From positions 1 through 61,267 of the forward strand of contig JAAOED010000017.1 in assembly GCA_016466735.1 (NCBI GenBank): 61,267 bases of DNA. Direction: 5' to 3'. Source of the DNA: Weissella confusa (lineage in GTDB: Bacteria; Bacillota; Bacilli; Lactobacillales; Lactobacillaceae). Shown in pieces: positions 21,825-32,479 of the stretch. Numbering within the stretch: the first letter of the stretch is position 1; every line of letters begins with the position of its first letter. The position numbers and the translations under genes were made by a program. A model generated the notes under the pieces. That model was not told the DNA's origin and did no database searches. It saw nothing but the letters and a program-made list of their open reading frames with translations.

Positions 21825-22969
21825 TCGACAATACCCCCTCATTTACTTGCGTCTCTGCATAATATTCATCGCAACCAACAACTGCGATATCGTCCGGCGT
21901 ACCAACAATCACGGCTCCCGGCGCCACCACAGCACCTTCACCAACGATTGCGTATGACACAGCTGCGCCTGCGCCAATCTTTGCTCCTGGCATAATCACA
22001 CTATGATCAACCACGGCATGGTCTTCCACCGTCACACCAGTTGAAATCAAGCTGTGTGAGACACGCCCCGCAACGTACACGGCATCCACCATTAAACTAT
22101 CGTGAATTTGAGCTTCTTGGGCTACGTACATTGGGTTTTGGTTCGTGCTGTGCGAGTAGATACGCCAAGCGCGGTCTGACAAGTTCAACTCATTGTCGCG
22201 TTCCAACAACTCCATGTTTGCTTGCCACAATGATTGAATCGTCCCAACGTCGCGCCAGTAGTTACGGAAAGCAAAGGCGTAAACCTTCTCATCGTTTGCC
22301 AAGTAGGCCGGAATAACGTTCTTACCAAAGTCGACCATATCCTCGCCTTGCTCATACCCCTCTACCAAGTACTCGCGTAGCTTCTTCCAGTTGAAGACGT
22401 AGATTCCCATTGAAGCCAAGTTAGACTTTGGGTTAGCTGGCTTTTCTTCAAATTCCACAATCTTGTTGTCGTTATCCGTGTTCATGATACCGAAACGTGA
22501 TGCTTCGTCCATTGGCACTGGCATAACTGACACCGTCAAATCAGCTCCCGTCTCCTTGTGTGCGTCAATCATGTCCGTGTAATCCATCTTGTAGATGTGG
22601 TCACCTGACAAAATCATCACGTATTCAGGGTCTTGGCGATCAATGTAACCAATGTTTTGGTAAATCGCGTGGGCCGTCCCCTCGAAGAACTTGTTTCCTT
22701 CACCGTCTGAGTATGGTTGCAAAATCGATACGCCACCATCCATCACATTTAGCCCCCAGTCTGAGCCGTTCCCAATATGTTGGTTCAATTCGTATGGTTC
22801 GTATTGTGTGATTACACCAACTGATGTCACGTTTGAGTTCGCCAAGTTACTCAACGTAAAGTCAATAATGCGGTAGCGTCCGCCGAATGGCACTGCTGGC
22901 TTAGCCAAGTTCTTCGTCAACTTGCCTAGTCGTGTTCCTTGTCCCCCTGCGAGGATCAAAGCCGTTACT

Positions 22970-22980
<11 letters not shown>
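21817..22980 (-). CDS. glgC: Glucose-1-phosphate adenylyltransferase
   Basis: Makes ADP-glucose from glucose-1-phosphate and ATP, the committed step of glycogen synthesis. The 387-residue protein keeps the catalytic loop [15 protein letters not shown], the [14 protein letters not shown] segment, the metal-binding [10 protein letters not shown] and a C-terminal beta-helix ([14 protein letters not shown]). The start overlaps the glgB stop by 11 nt. Confidence 0.97.
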
Positions 22981-24865
<1,885 letters not shown>

Positions 24866-24935
24866 AATCATGGTCCCTCTTTCTTTTCTCTGGAAAACTG
24901 TTCGTTTCAGAGATTGTCTTTTAATCATATGCTAG

Positions 24936-24954
24936 AGATATGAAATCCATATCT
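24936..24954. promoter_or_regulatory. Inverted repeat upstream of the glycogen operon
   Basis: AGATATG-N5-CATATCT, a perfect 7 bp inverted repeat about 70-90 nt upstream of the glgB start. A minus-strand TATGAT at about 24927-24932 could be a -10. The repeat is a candidate operator; no regulator gene for it is in the window and no cre site is seen here. Confidence 0.4.
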
Positions 24955-25048
24955 GAGAAAATATGTTGTTTTTTCACACTTCCGCTCGGACAATCGTCGA
25001 ATTTGTTATTTTTTGAGCAAAGTTTTTGAAAATATTTTGAACACGCAA

Positions 25049-25084
25049 AAACGCCCGCTCAGCAAATTGGCCAAGCGGGCGTTT
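25049..25084 (-). terminator. Rho-independent terminator after the YhgE gene
   Basis: An 11 bp stem (25049-25059 with 25074-25084) is followed by TTTTTG on the minus strand. It separates the YhgE/Pip gene from the glycogen operon. Confidence 0.85.
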
Positions 25085-25123
25085 CTCAAAGTATTTAATT
25101 CGTAAGATTTTTTATATCTCGGT

Positions 25124-27748
25124 TTATGCTTCAGCAATATCTTGCATCATGCTGTAGTGACGACGGTGACTGACATAGTAAATCACCATAGCGATAATCG
25201 AAACAACAAAGATGCTAAATAGCACTTCAACTTGCGGCATTGCCGAGCCACCAATCATGATTGTCTCACGCAAACCATCAACTGTATAAGTCATTGGCAA
25301 ATATGGGTGCAACCACTCAAAGAAGGCATTAGACAATTGGATTGGGTACGTTCCAGCTGAACCGCTCAATTGGAATACCAATAGAACCATAGCAGCAAAT
25401 GCACCAGCCTTATCGAACCACATGTAGATAGCCGTCACCAATGCGGCATCCATCAATGAAATCAATATCATAAAGCCATACGTTTGTAGTGGGTGAACTG
25501 GATCTAGTCCCAAAATACTACTACTCAAACCATACAAAACAGTTGCTGCCATTACGGCGATACCGAACAACATAACCATTTTTGATCCCATCCAGGCAGC
25601 CAAAGAACTAATCTTAGTACGTGGTGAAATCATATCCAGCATCAAGTTCAACGCCATCATACCAACGAACATCGCAACTGAGAACATGTATGGCACCATA
25701 CCAGTTCCGTTGTTAGCAACGTGATCCTTTTCAGTTTGCTTTGCCGTTGCAGGTGCTGCAATTTGCTTAAACGTCTTGTTGGTTGCCTTGGTGTCGTTAA
25801 CTTGCTTAGCTGCAGACCCCATTTTGTCAGCCAACGTTTGGTTACCAGCTTGTACCTTTGCCAATGCTGGGCTCAATTGCTCAGCGCCGGTCGTCAATTG
25901 GTTAGCACCGCCATTAAGTTGACGAGCACCATCCGCCAATTGACCAGCCCCGCTGTTCAACTCGCTACGCTTGCTGTTTAGTGTATCAAGGCCTGTCGTC
26001 AATTGACTTGACCCAGCCAACAATTGGCCAGCCCCGTTTGATAGGTCACCAGTTTTACTGTTCAACGTATTTAGACCATCACTCACTTGCGTTGATCCGT
26101 TCGTCAAAGCGCTGACACTGCTTGATAGCGTGCTCGTCTTACCCTTTAGCGTGTCCAAACCATCGCTTACCTGGGTTGAGCCGTTCGCTAACGCACTAAC
26201 ACCATCTGATAGGGCGCCAGTCTTACCGTTCAACGTGTTCAACCCGTCCGACAACTTATGCATGTTTTCATCTACAGTATTAATCGCCGTTGGTAGGGCC
26301 TTCATTTGCTCAAGTTGCGTGTTAACCTCATTCAAATCCGTGTTGTTGGCAGCCTCCCCCAATTGCATGATTTGATTTCCGTGCGCATTATTAAACGTAT
26401 TGATTTGCGCTGATAGGGTTGCAATATCCCTAACAATCGGTTGAATTTGCTTAGAAGTTTCGCTATTAGCAACATCTGTCGTCAAAGATGCTGCAATCTT
26501 TGCCTTTTGCTCCGGTGTTACCTGTACACCAGCATCTGCAAATGCTTTATCAACATTCGCTGGCATTGCCGCTGCATCCTTTTCGCTTGCCTTGTTCAAA
26601 TTATCCAAGTGCGTTTGGACCATCTGCAACTGTGTTTGGAGTTGCTCTTGTGACGGCATATCCTTAGCGATATCTTGTAGCATCGCTACTTGATTTTGCA
26701 ATGTCGTAATCTTTCCAGCAAAATCTTGATCCTTCAGTTGTTGATTCAATTGATCGACACCGTTTGTGAGTTGTTCACTACCAGTGGCTAATTGATTAAC
26801 ACCACTAGCTAGTGCTGGCACTTGGCTATTCAATTGTCCAAGACCGGCAGTTACTTGATTACTTCCGTTCGCTAATTGGTTAACGCCACCAGTCAAGGCT
26901 GGTACTTGACCATTCAATTGACCTAGACCTGCCGTTACCTGATTACTTCCGTTTGATAATTGTCCAACACCATTAACCAATGCTGGTACTTGACCGTTCA
27001 ATTGACCTAGACCTGCCGTCAATCGCTGGCTACCTGCATCAGCTTGCGCCACACCGTCAACATATTGTGACAAACCTTGCGTCAACGTTTGGGCACCATC
27101 ATTGAACTGCAACGTACTTGCAGATAACGTCTGCAAGCCACTCGTCAATTGATCAGAACCTGACTTGATTTGGGTCGTACCATCAGCCAATTGCTTATTG
27201 GCGTCAGCGGCTGTACCCATCCCCTTGCCAACTTTCTTCATCTCAGCAAAAATCGTCTTGGCATAAGTCTTTGTGACTTGCTTTGAAATTTGTTGACTAA
27301 TTTCTTTAGCACCCGATTCTGACAACTTACCGGCGATGAAACTGTGACCTGAACTCGTTTCATAATCAAGCTTCATTTGCTTTGGATTCTTATCCAAGAG
27401 CGTCGTAGCGTCCTTAGAAAAGTCGCTTGGAATCGTGATGACTGTGTAGTACTTGCCATCCTTCAAGCCAGTCTTAGCTTCTTTTTCTGAAGGGAAATGG
27501 AAATCCATGTCCTTCGACTTGCGTAGCTCCTTTTCAAGGTCATCGCCGACTGCAAGCTTCTGTCCTTCATAATCGACTGACTTATCCTTATTAATAATGG
27601 CTACTGGCAAGTTCTTCACCTGGCCATATGGATCCCACAATGAGCTCAAAAAGGTTACCGCGTATATTGATGGTACGAAGAACAATACGACGATAACCAA
27701 CATGAAGAACTTATGCGTCTTCAAATATTCCCATTCTGCTTTAAACAC
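25124..27748 (-). CDS. YhgE/Pip domain membrane protein with long repeat region
   Basis: An 874-residue protein. One N-terminal transmembrane helix (FFMLVIVVLFFVPSIYAV) is followed by a long extracellular region of glycine/asparagine-rich coiled repeats (units like LGQLNGQVPALxxGVxQLxxGSNQVTAG, broken here into LNGQVPAL and GSNQVTAGLGQL). About five C-terminal membrane helices resemble ABC-2 permeases. The family includes the Lactococcus phage infection protein Pip and ESX/type VII-linked proteins; function here is open. A TTG start at 27793 is rejected: GGGAGGT lies 7 nt before the GTG at 27748. Divergent from a TetR gene, which probably represses it. Confidence 0.88.
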   Translation of the reverse strand: MFKAEWEYLKTHKFFMLVIVVLFFVPSIYAVTFLSSLWDPYGQVKNLPVAIINKDKSVDYEGQKLAVGDDLEKELRKSKDMDFHFPSEKEAKTGLKDGKYYTVITIPSDFSKDATTLLDKNPKQMKLDYETSSGHSFIAGKLSESGAKEISQQISKQVTKTYAKTIFAEMKKVGKGMGTAADANKQLADGTTQIKSGSDQLTSGLQTLSASTLQFNDGAQTLTQGLSQYVDGVAQADAGSQRLTAGLGQLNGQVPALVNGVGQLSNGSNQVTAGLGQLNGQVPALTGGVNQLANGSNQVTAGLGQLNSQVPALASGVNQLATGSEQLTNGVDQLNQQLKDQDFAGKITTLQNQVAMLQDIAKDMPSQEQLQTQLQMVQTHLDNLNKASEKDAAAMPANVDKAFADAGVQVTPEQKAKIAASLTTDVANSETSKQIQPIVRDIATLSAQINTFNNAHGNQIMQLGEAANNTDLNEVNTQLEQMKALPTAINTVDENMHKLSDGLNTLNGKTGALSDGVSALANGSTQVSDGLDTLKGKTSTLSSSVSALTNGSTQVSDGLNTLNSKTGDLSNGAGQLLAGSSQLTTGLDTLNSKRSELNSGAGQLADGARQLNGGANQLTTGAEQLSPALAKVQAGNQTLADKMGSAAKQVNDTKATNKTFKQIAAPATAKQTEKDHVANNGTGMVPYMFSVAMFVGMMALNLMLDMISPRTKISSLAAWMGSKMVMLFGIAVMAATVLYGLSSSILGLDPVHPLQTYGFMILISLMDAALVTAIYMWFDKAGAFAAMVLLVFQLSGSAGTYPIQLSNAFFEWLHPYLPMTYTVDGLRETIMIGGSAMPQVEVLFSIFVVSIIAMVIYYVSHRRHYSMMQDIAEA

Positions 27749-27785
27749 AGTGGCTACCTCCCTCTTTTGGGTTTCAACCCTTTTA

Positions 27786-27802
27786 TTGAACAACCTGTTG
27801 AA
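27786..27802. promoter_or_regulatory. Probable TetR operator, YhgE side
   Basis: TTGAACA-ACC-TGTTGAA, an imperfect inverted repeat 38 nt upstream of the YhgE GTG start. It matches the perfect site at 27860-27876 in all but one base. Confidence 0.65.
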
Positions 27803-27859
27803 TAATTAATTTACTTGTATTATATTAAGTCTTATAAAAGGTGAGTACAATACACAGTT

Positions 27860-27876
27860 TTGAACAGTGTGTTCAA
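27860..27876. promoter_or_regulatory. Probable TetR operator, regulator side
   Basis: TTGAACA-GTG-TGTTCAA, a perfect 7-3-7 palindrome just upstream of the tetR ribosome binding site. Center-to-center distance to the other site is 74 bp, about seven helical turns, so one repressor could control both divergent promoters. Confidence 0.7.
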
Positions 27877-27892
27877 TAAGTTGGAGGGGAAC

Positions 27893-28495
27893 ATGAAACA
27901 GGCAGAACGAAATGCGCAAACGCAGCAACTCATTAAAGAAGCTTTTATTCATCTAATTAATGAAAAAGGCTTTAACAGTTTAACTGTTTCAGACATCACG
28001 CGCGAAGCTGGCGTGAGCCGTGGTACCTTCTATGTCCACTACACCGATAAATTTGAACTGCTAACAAAAATTGAAGATGAGCTGATTGATAATATCGCCG
28101 CTGCTTTGACTGCTAACTTGGCCGAGCCACTTTCTAACCACACCCCCGAAGATTTCTCAGGTGCGCCTTATAAAGTCTTTAACCAAGCACTTGGGTACGT
28201 TAATCAAGAGCGCGAAACGATGCGCGCGTTACTTTCATCAAATGGTCATCCCCAATTCTTCAACCGCATCAAAGAATTGGTTGATCACCTATTTACTCGT
28301 CAACTAACGCAAAATCACGGTCGCTTTTCAAGTGAACTGCCCATCGATTACACCAAAGAAATTGCTCTCAACAGCATTCTAAATATCGTGCGCCACTGGC
28401 TTGATAAGGACGAACCTGAGTCACCCGAAGAATTGGCCGAAATCTTAATGAAGAGTCGTTTCATGGCCCCTCATGAATTAATTACATTCAACTGA
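27893..28495 (+). CDS. TetR/AcrR family transcriptional regulator
   Basis: A 200-residue regulator with an N-terminal TetR helix-turn-helix (TVSDITREAGVSRGTFYVHY, about residues 30-50) and a C-terminal ligand or dimer domain of the TetR_C type seen in YhgE-linked regulators. GGAGGGG lies 3-4 nt before the ATG at 27893; the ATG at 27860 falls inside the operator and is rejected. Divergent from the YhgE gene and flanked by two matching palindromes, so autoregulation and repression of YhgE are inferred. Confidence 0.9.
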   Translation: MKQAERNAQTQQLIKEAFIHLINEKGFNSLTVSDITREAGVSRGTFYVHYTDKFELLTKIEDELIDNIAAALTANLAEPLSNHTPEDFSGAPYKVFNQALGYVNQERETMRALLSSNGHPQFFNRIKELVDHLFTRQLTQNHGRFSSELPIDYTKEIALNSILNIVRHWLDKDEPESPEELAEILMKSRFMAPHELITFN

Positions 28496-28511
28496 TTAAT
28501 CAGTGTAAAAC

Positions 28512-28541
28512 AAAAAACCAGCCACAATTGGCTGGTTTTTT
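28512..28541. terminator. Bidirectional terminator between tetR and the CBS gene
   Basis: A 12 bp stem (28512-28523 with 28530-28541) has T runs on both strands. It serves the convergent tetR (+) and CBS-domain gene (-). Confidence 0.9.
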
Positions 28542-28544
28542 GTT

Positions 28545-29189
28545 TTACAGATAATTTAATTTTGATAGGTCTTCCAACGACTCCAAGTGGAACCCCTTGC
28601 GTGATAGCACCTTGATAATCTTTGATAACATCCCCTCATTAACTGAGTCCGGCAACGTAAATAAAATACGCACCGTACGTGGGTTGTTATCAGGATTCAA
28701 CGTCATTGATGATGAAATTTGCGTGTAACGCGTAATAATCTTAGCAGCCTTTTCTAGGCTACCACGTTCACCATCCGTCACAAGCGTCAACGTGTATCGT
28801 CCATCATCCGTTTGCCATGAGTCAGACATCAATTTCATCATACGACTGTGCGTCATAATTCCCATGAAATGATTATCCTTATCCAAAACAGAGATGAATG
28901 GCAAATCACGAAGCGTAAAGAACATCTCGAAGAACGTCGCTTCAACGCCAACGAACTTCGTCATGTTACGCATGTAAGTTGTTACGGGCAGATTCATATC
29001 TCCGCCATCAACTTGGTGTCGGTAGATGTGCATCTTATAGATCGCACCGCGGAACAATTGACCACTCTCATCCAAGATTGGAATTGCACGGAAATTTGAG
29101 TTATTAAAGATGTCCAAGGCATCTTGCAACGTCGCATTTTCGCTGACCGTCGTCAATACGTCACGGGACTTAATTAAAGTTGCTAGCAT
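28545..29189 (-). CDS. CBS-domain pair plus ACT-like protein (CbpA-like)
   Basis: A cytosolic protein of 214 residues. Two CBS motifs occupy about residues 1-125 (ATLQDALDIFNNSNFRAIPI and LRDLPFISVLDKDNHFMGIM), and an ACT-like C-terminal domain follows from about 130. This layout matches proteins annotated as the cyclic di-AMP binding protein CbpA in Listeria and lactobacilli. Ligand binding is inferred, since AMP analogues bind many CBS pairs. GGGAG precedes the ATG. It stands alone, with the second structured element upstream. Confidence 0.82.
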   Translation of the reverse strand: MLATLIKSRDVLTTVSENATLQDALDIFNNSNFRAIPILDESGQLFRGAIYKMHIYRHQVDGGDMNLPVTTYMRNMTKFVGVEATFFEMFFTLRDLPFISVLDKDNHFMGIMTHSRMMKLMSDSWQTDDGRYTLTLVTDGERGSLEKAAKIITRYTQISSSMTLNPDNNPRTVRILFTLPDSVNEGMLSKIIKVLSRKGFHLESLEDLSKLNYL

Positions 29190-29338
29190 TTGTGCCGACT
29201 CCCACTTTCTAGTTTCTAATCTAATTATAATAACACGATTACAGTACTACCGCACCTTTTTGTGGAAAGTATCACGAATTCTTCTAAAATAATGAGAATC
29301 ACCTTTGAACTGGAAGTTAGTAAGGCAAGTTGTTATGT
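29190..29338. promoter_or_regulatory. Gap between the CBS gene and structured element 2
   Basis: A 150 nt AT-rich gap with no ORF. A plus-strand TTGTGG at 29260-29265 and TAAAAT at 29285-29290 (19 nt spacer) form a weak candidate promoter that would transcribe the structured element from about 29297. The CBS gene promoter should also lie here on the minus strand. Confidence 0.3.
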
Positions 29339-29868
29339 GTGTCGTCGCTATCGCGCCGAGTGACCTGCCCCTTCTTTTGACTCGCTAACCCAAGTGGACC
29401 ATGACCTGTGGGGAGCGGAGTCCACTGCGTTGCAGCGTACACCTTTACCTCCTCGTGGCTCTAAGCGGTAAAACCGCTAAGAACCCACAACCACGGGTCA
29501 AGGTCCACTTGGGTCTATACGCTCGGCGGGGCAGGTCACAGCAGCCAAGCAATGCTATATTTGTTTGATTTTCATCCACCGCAAAACTAAAGGGCGAACA
29601 ACTTACTTATTTACTTTGCGATAGATGTAAATCCATAACATACTAGAACATCTTGACTGCTGGCATGAGGGCTGGGGACTATCGGAGCGTTCAAACTGGG
29701 GCAACATACCGCATGGCCAGCGCTATTCAGATACGCCCACACAGGACTAAAAGGATTAGGGGGAATTATTTGCCCCGCTGAATGGCGTCTGCGCCATTCG
29801 GTTGCCCCTGTTTGAACTTTGCCGGAGATAGTCCCCAGCTCTCATGCCTCGACGCAACGCGTCGACAC
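29339..29868 (+). ncRNA. Large structured non-coding element, copy 2
   Basis: About 530 nt without a credible ORF. GTGTCG (29339-29344) pairs with CGACAC (29863-29868). Stem A: 29360-29371 with 29528-29539 and 29388-29400 with 29502-29514, plus an inner GU-containing helix. Stem B: an imperfect helix from CAGCAGCCAAG near 29539 to CTTGACTGCTG near 29652. Stem C: 29664-29683 with 29827-29846 and 29690-29705 with 29801-29817. A terminal hairpin is TCGACGC-AA-GCGTCGA-like at 29849-29865. Layout, loop motifs and ends match copy 1 although the stem sequences differ, which points to selection on RNA structure. Confidence 0.7.
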
Positions 29869-29883
29869 TAACCTCAAACTAAA

Positions 29884-29910
29884 AAGACAGCACCAAATCG
29901 GTACTGTCTT
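29884..29910 (-). terminator. Terminator after the DUF871 gene
   Basis: An 11 bp stem (29884-29894 with 29900-29910) with one pair that is G-U only when read on the minus strand, followed by TTTTAGTTTG. It directly abuts structured element 2. Confidence 0.7.
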
Positions 29911-29918
29911 CTTATCTA

Positions 29919-31016
29919 TTACAACTTTTCAGCTGGCTCCAATGTGAAACCGTGCCATGGTTGAATCAATGATAACAATGCCATGTCCTCGGGATGGATA
30001 TGACCGACCACGTTGATGCGGCCGTCGTTTGGCAAATCGCGTAGCGCAATCTGCAACTCACCCTTGTATTGTCCATAGTCATTGTTGTCGATAATGACAT
30101 CCCCACGCGTTACATCAACTGTGTTGAACGCTGGGAAATCCTCAGCCTTGTACTTCACACGCGTTTGCGTTGAACGTAGCACATAGTCTGAACAATCACC
30201 ACGATACATTTGTAGTTGATCATACAACACTTGCTTTGAAACCCTAGATACCAACGGCTCCTCCACAACACGTAGCCCAACCATCGTGCGGTTGAATGCC
30301 TCTGCCGCAGCTTGTAAATCAGCATCATCCGCAAACGCGTCAGCAATCAATACATCATCCACCAATCCATTAAAGCGCAACTCTTGCACTTGCGTTGCGA
30401 TTGGCAAGTTACGATGATCTTCCATTGAAACCAAGCCATCGCTCACTGGCCATGGACCAAATGAGCCGCTTGGTGCGTTAACAAACGCCGCTGTGCGTAG
30501 GCCGTAGCGACGGTATTGCATTGACGTTTCTGCAAAGTAGTCACGTCCCAATCCCGTAAAGCGTTGTGGATAGAAATTATGTGAACCAATCAAGTTATCA
30601 CGGTTAACACCAAAATCCATAATCAAATCGATGTAATGTTGGCCACGTGACATATTCAACTCAATCTTCAACCCGTATGGATTATGCGTCATTTGCGCTT
30701 CTTCAGCACCCGTGAAACCCAAATCCAAACGAAGTCCCCAGGCACCCATTTCAGAAAATAGGCGCAAATCCGTGTAGCTTGTTCCTAGCTGTTCAAACAA
30801 TTCCGGATTGATGTCCAAAATCGTCTTCATCCCCAATTCGTTTCCGCGCATAATGACTTGCTTGTATTGATCCAACAAATCCGTCATGTCTGGCGTCAAC
30901 TCTAACAGTGATGTGAAAATGCGGGTATAACCGTAGCTTGCCGCCTTTTCGATGTACGCAATGTTATCCGTCACGCTCGCACGTGATGGATACACTGAAA
31001 CACCTAATTCCCCCAT
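29919..31016 (-). CDS. DUF871 family protein (MupG-like 6-phospho-N-acetylmuramidase)
   Basis: A 365-residue protein with an N-terminal TIM-barrel (GVSVYPSRASVTDNIAYIEK, then LRLDLGFTG and NPYGLKIELNMS) and a C-terminal cyclophilin-like domain. Characterised relatives (MupG) cleave the MurNAc-6-phosphate-GlcNAc disaccharide during cell-wall recycling. Here it follows a cellobiose-type PTS permease by 3 nt, so its substrate could equally be another phosphorylated disaccharide. GGAGG lies 8 nt before the ATG. Confidence 0.85.
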   Translation of the reverse strand: MGELGVSVYPSRASVTDNIAYIEKAASYGYTRIFTSLLELTPDMTDLLDQYKQVIMRGNELGMKTILDINPELFEQLGTSYTDLRLFSEMGAWGLRLDLGFTGAEEAQMTHNPYGLKIELNMSRGQHYIDLIMDFGVNRDNLIGSHNFYPQRFTGLGRDYFAETSMQYRRYGLRTAAFVNAPSGSFGPWPVSDGLVSMEDHRNLPIATQVQELRFNGLVDDVLIADAFADDADLQAAAEAFNRTMVGLRVVEEPLVSRVSKQVLYDQLQMYRGDCSDYVLRSTQTRVKYKAEDFPAFNTVDVTRGDVIIDNNDYGQYKGELQIALRDLPNDGRINVVGHIHPEDMALLSLIQPWHGFTLEPAEKL

Positions 31017-31019
31017 TGA

Positions 31020-32354
31020 TTAGGCCTCCGTTACCTTCTCTTGAAATGCCACTTCTTCTGGCGTTTCATCTGCAACTTGTTGCCCTTCAAGCACTTGACG
31101 TTGACGGTCAACCAACTTGAAGAATGGGATGTATAGCAACGTATCAAGTACGAACAAAACAATTTGCAAAACCGCACCTGAGATGTGTGAACCAGTTGCC
31201 AAGAATCCAGAAATGATTGGTGGCATCGTCCAAGGAATCACGACACCAACTGTTGCGTGAACAATCCCCGTTGCCATCGTAACATATGCGATGATGGCAT
31301 TGATAACTGGTACGAAAATAAATGGAATCAACAAGTAGACATTCAAAACAACGGGCGTTCCGAACATCGTTGGCTCGTTAATGTTGAACAAACCAGGTGG
31401 CGTAATCAACTTAGCCAACGTCTTAAATTCCTTACTCTTAGCCGTCAAAATCATGGCTGCAACCAAACCAATCGTTGCACCACCACCACCAAGGTAAACG
31501 AACAAATCCATAAATGGTTGCGTTACGATGTGTGGCATCGTTGCGTCCGCGTTTTGTGAGTAAACCTTAGCATTTTCGGCCATCAATCCTAGCCAGATTG
31601 GTGACATGATAGCACCGGTAACGTTACCACCGTGCACACCGATGAACCAGAACAATGACGTCACGATTGAAACAACAATCGCACCGGCCAATGAACCACC
31701 AAAGGCTGACAATGGACCACCCAATACCAATTGCAAGATACCATGGATTGACTCCATCGGCGTCGCAGCCAAACCGGCGTAGATACCACCCCAAAGCAAT
31801 ACAATAACCGCTCCTGGAATCAAGGCTGCAAATGAATTTGCAACAGCCGGTGGCACGCCATCAGGCATCTTAATACGAATATCCTTCTTCATAAACCAAG
31901 CGAAGATGCTCGTTGATACCAAAGCAATCAAGATTGAGGCAAACAATCCTGCCGCTCCCATGTACGTCAACGGGAAGCCTTCCCCAGCCTTCGCCATAAT
32001 CGTTGGCGTTGAGATAACGTAACCAGACAAGGCAATAATACCTGCTGATACCCCATCAACCTTCAATTCTTGTGCATAGCGGTAAGCAATACCAAATACC
32101 GCTACCAACCCCATCAAACCAAACGTTCCGTTGGTAATCTTAACCAACCAGTCAAACGTTCCGTTATCAATTAACCAAGTCTTGAACGAATCAATTGAGA
32201 ACCCGTTGGCAATCAACATCGTCAAAGACCCTACAATAACCAATGGCATCGCATACGCAATTCCATCACGAACGGCATTCAATGCCTTGTTGGCAGCCAA
32301 TTTCGAGCCAACGGGCATCAAATAACGTTCTAGCAACTCTGTCACTTTTTTCAT
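31020..32354 (-). CDS. PTS EIIC component, cellobiose/diacetylchitobiose (Lac) family
   Basis: A 444-residue polytopic membrane permease that imports and phosphorylates a beta-linked disaccharide together with EIIA/EIIB encoded elsewhere. The family N-terminus (LLERYLMPVGSKLAANKALN), many hydrophobic helices and the substrate-site region ITPPGLFNINEPTMFGTPVV are visible. No EIIA or EIIB gene is adjacent. Co-transcribed with the DUF871 gene and preceded by a cre-like site. Confidence 0.92.
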   Translation of the reverse strand: MKKVTELLERYLMPVGSKLAANKALNAVRDGIAYAMPLVIVGSLTMLIANGFSIDSFKTWLIDNGTFDWLVKITNGTFGLMGLVAVFGIAYRYAQELKVDGVSAGIIALSGYVISTPTIMAKAGEGFPLTYMGAAGLFASILIALVSTSIFAWFMKKDIRIKMPDGVPPAVANSFAALIPGAVIVLLWGGIYAGLAATPMESIHGILQLVLGGPLSAFGGSLAGAIVVSIVTSLFWFIGVHGGNVTGAIMSPIWLGLMAENAKVYSQNADATMPHIVTQPFMDLFVYLGGGGATIGLVAAMILTAKSKEFKTLAKLITPPGLFNINEPTMFGTPVVLNVYLLIPFIFVPVINAIIAYVTMATGIVHATVGVVIPWTMPPIISGFLATGSHISGAVLQIVLFVLDTLLYIPFFKLVDRQRQVLEGQQVADETPEEVAFQEKVTEA

Positions 32355-32395
32355 GGTGACTTCCCCCTTTTCCTTTATGCGCCCATTCTATCGAA

Positions 32396-32409
32396 TGAAA
32401 ACGGATACA
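32396..32409. promoter_or_regulatory. cre site upstream of the PTS-DUF871 operon
   Basis: TGAAAACGGATACA fits the CcpA consensus TGWNANCGNTNWCA with one mismatch. It lies about 42-55 nt upstream of the EIIC start, suggesting carbon catabolite repression. Confidence 0.6.
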
Positions 32410-32446
32410 AAAGGAATAAATTGTGAATATGCCTAGACATACAAAA

Positions 32447-32470
32447 ACAGCTAGCCAAATGGCTAGCTGT
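32447..32470 (-). terminator. Rho-independent terminator after the MFS gene
   Basis: A 10 bp stem ACAGCTAGCC (32447-32456) with GGCTAGCTGT (32461-32470), followed by TTTTTG on the minus strand. Confidence 0.85.
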
Positions 32471-32479
32471 CTTGAAAAA

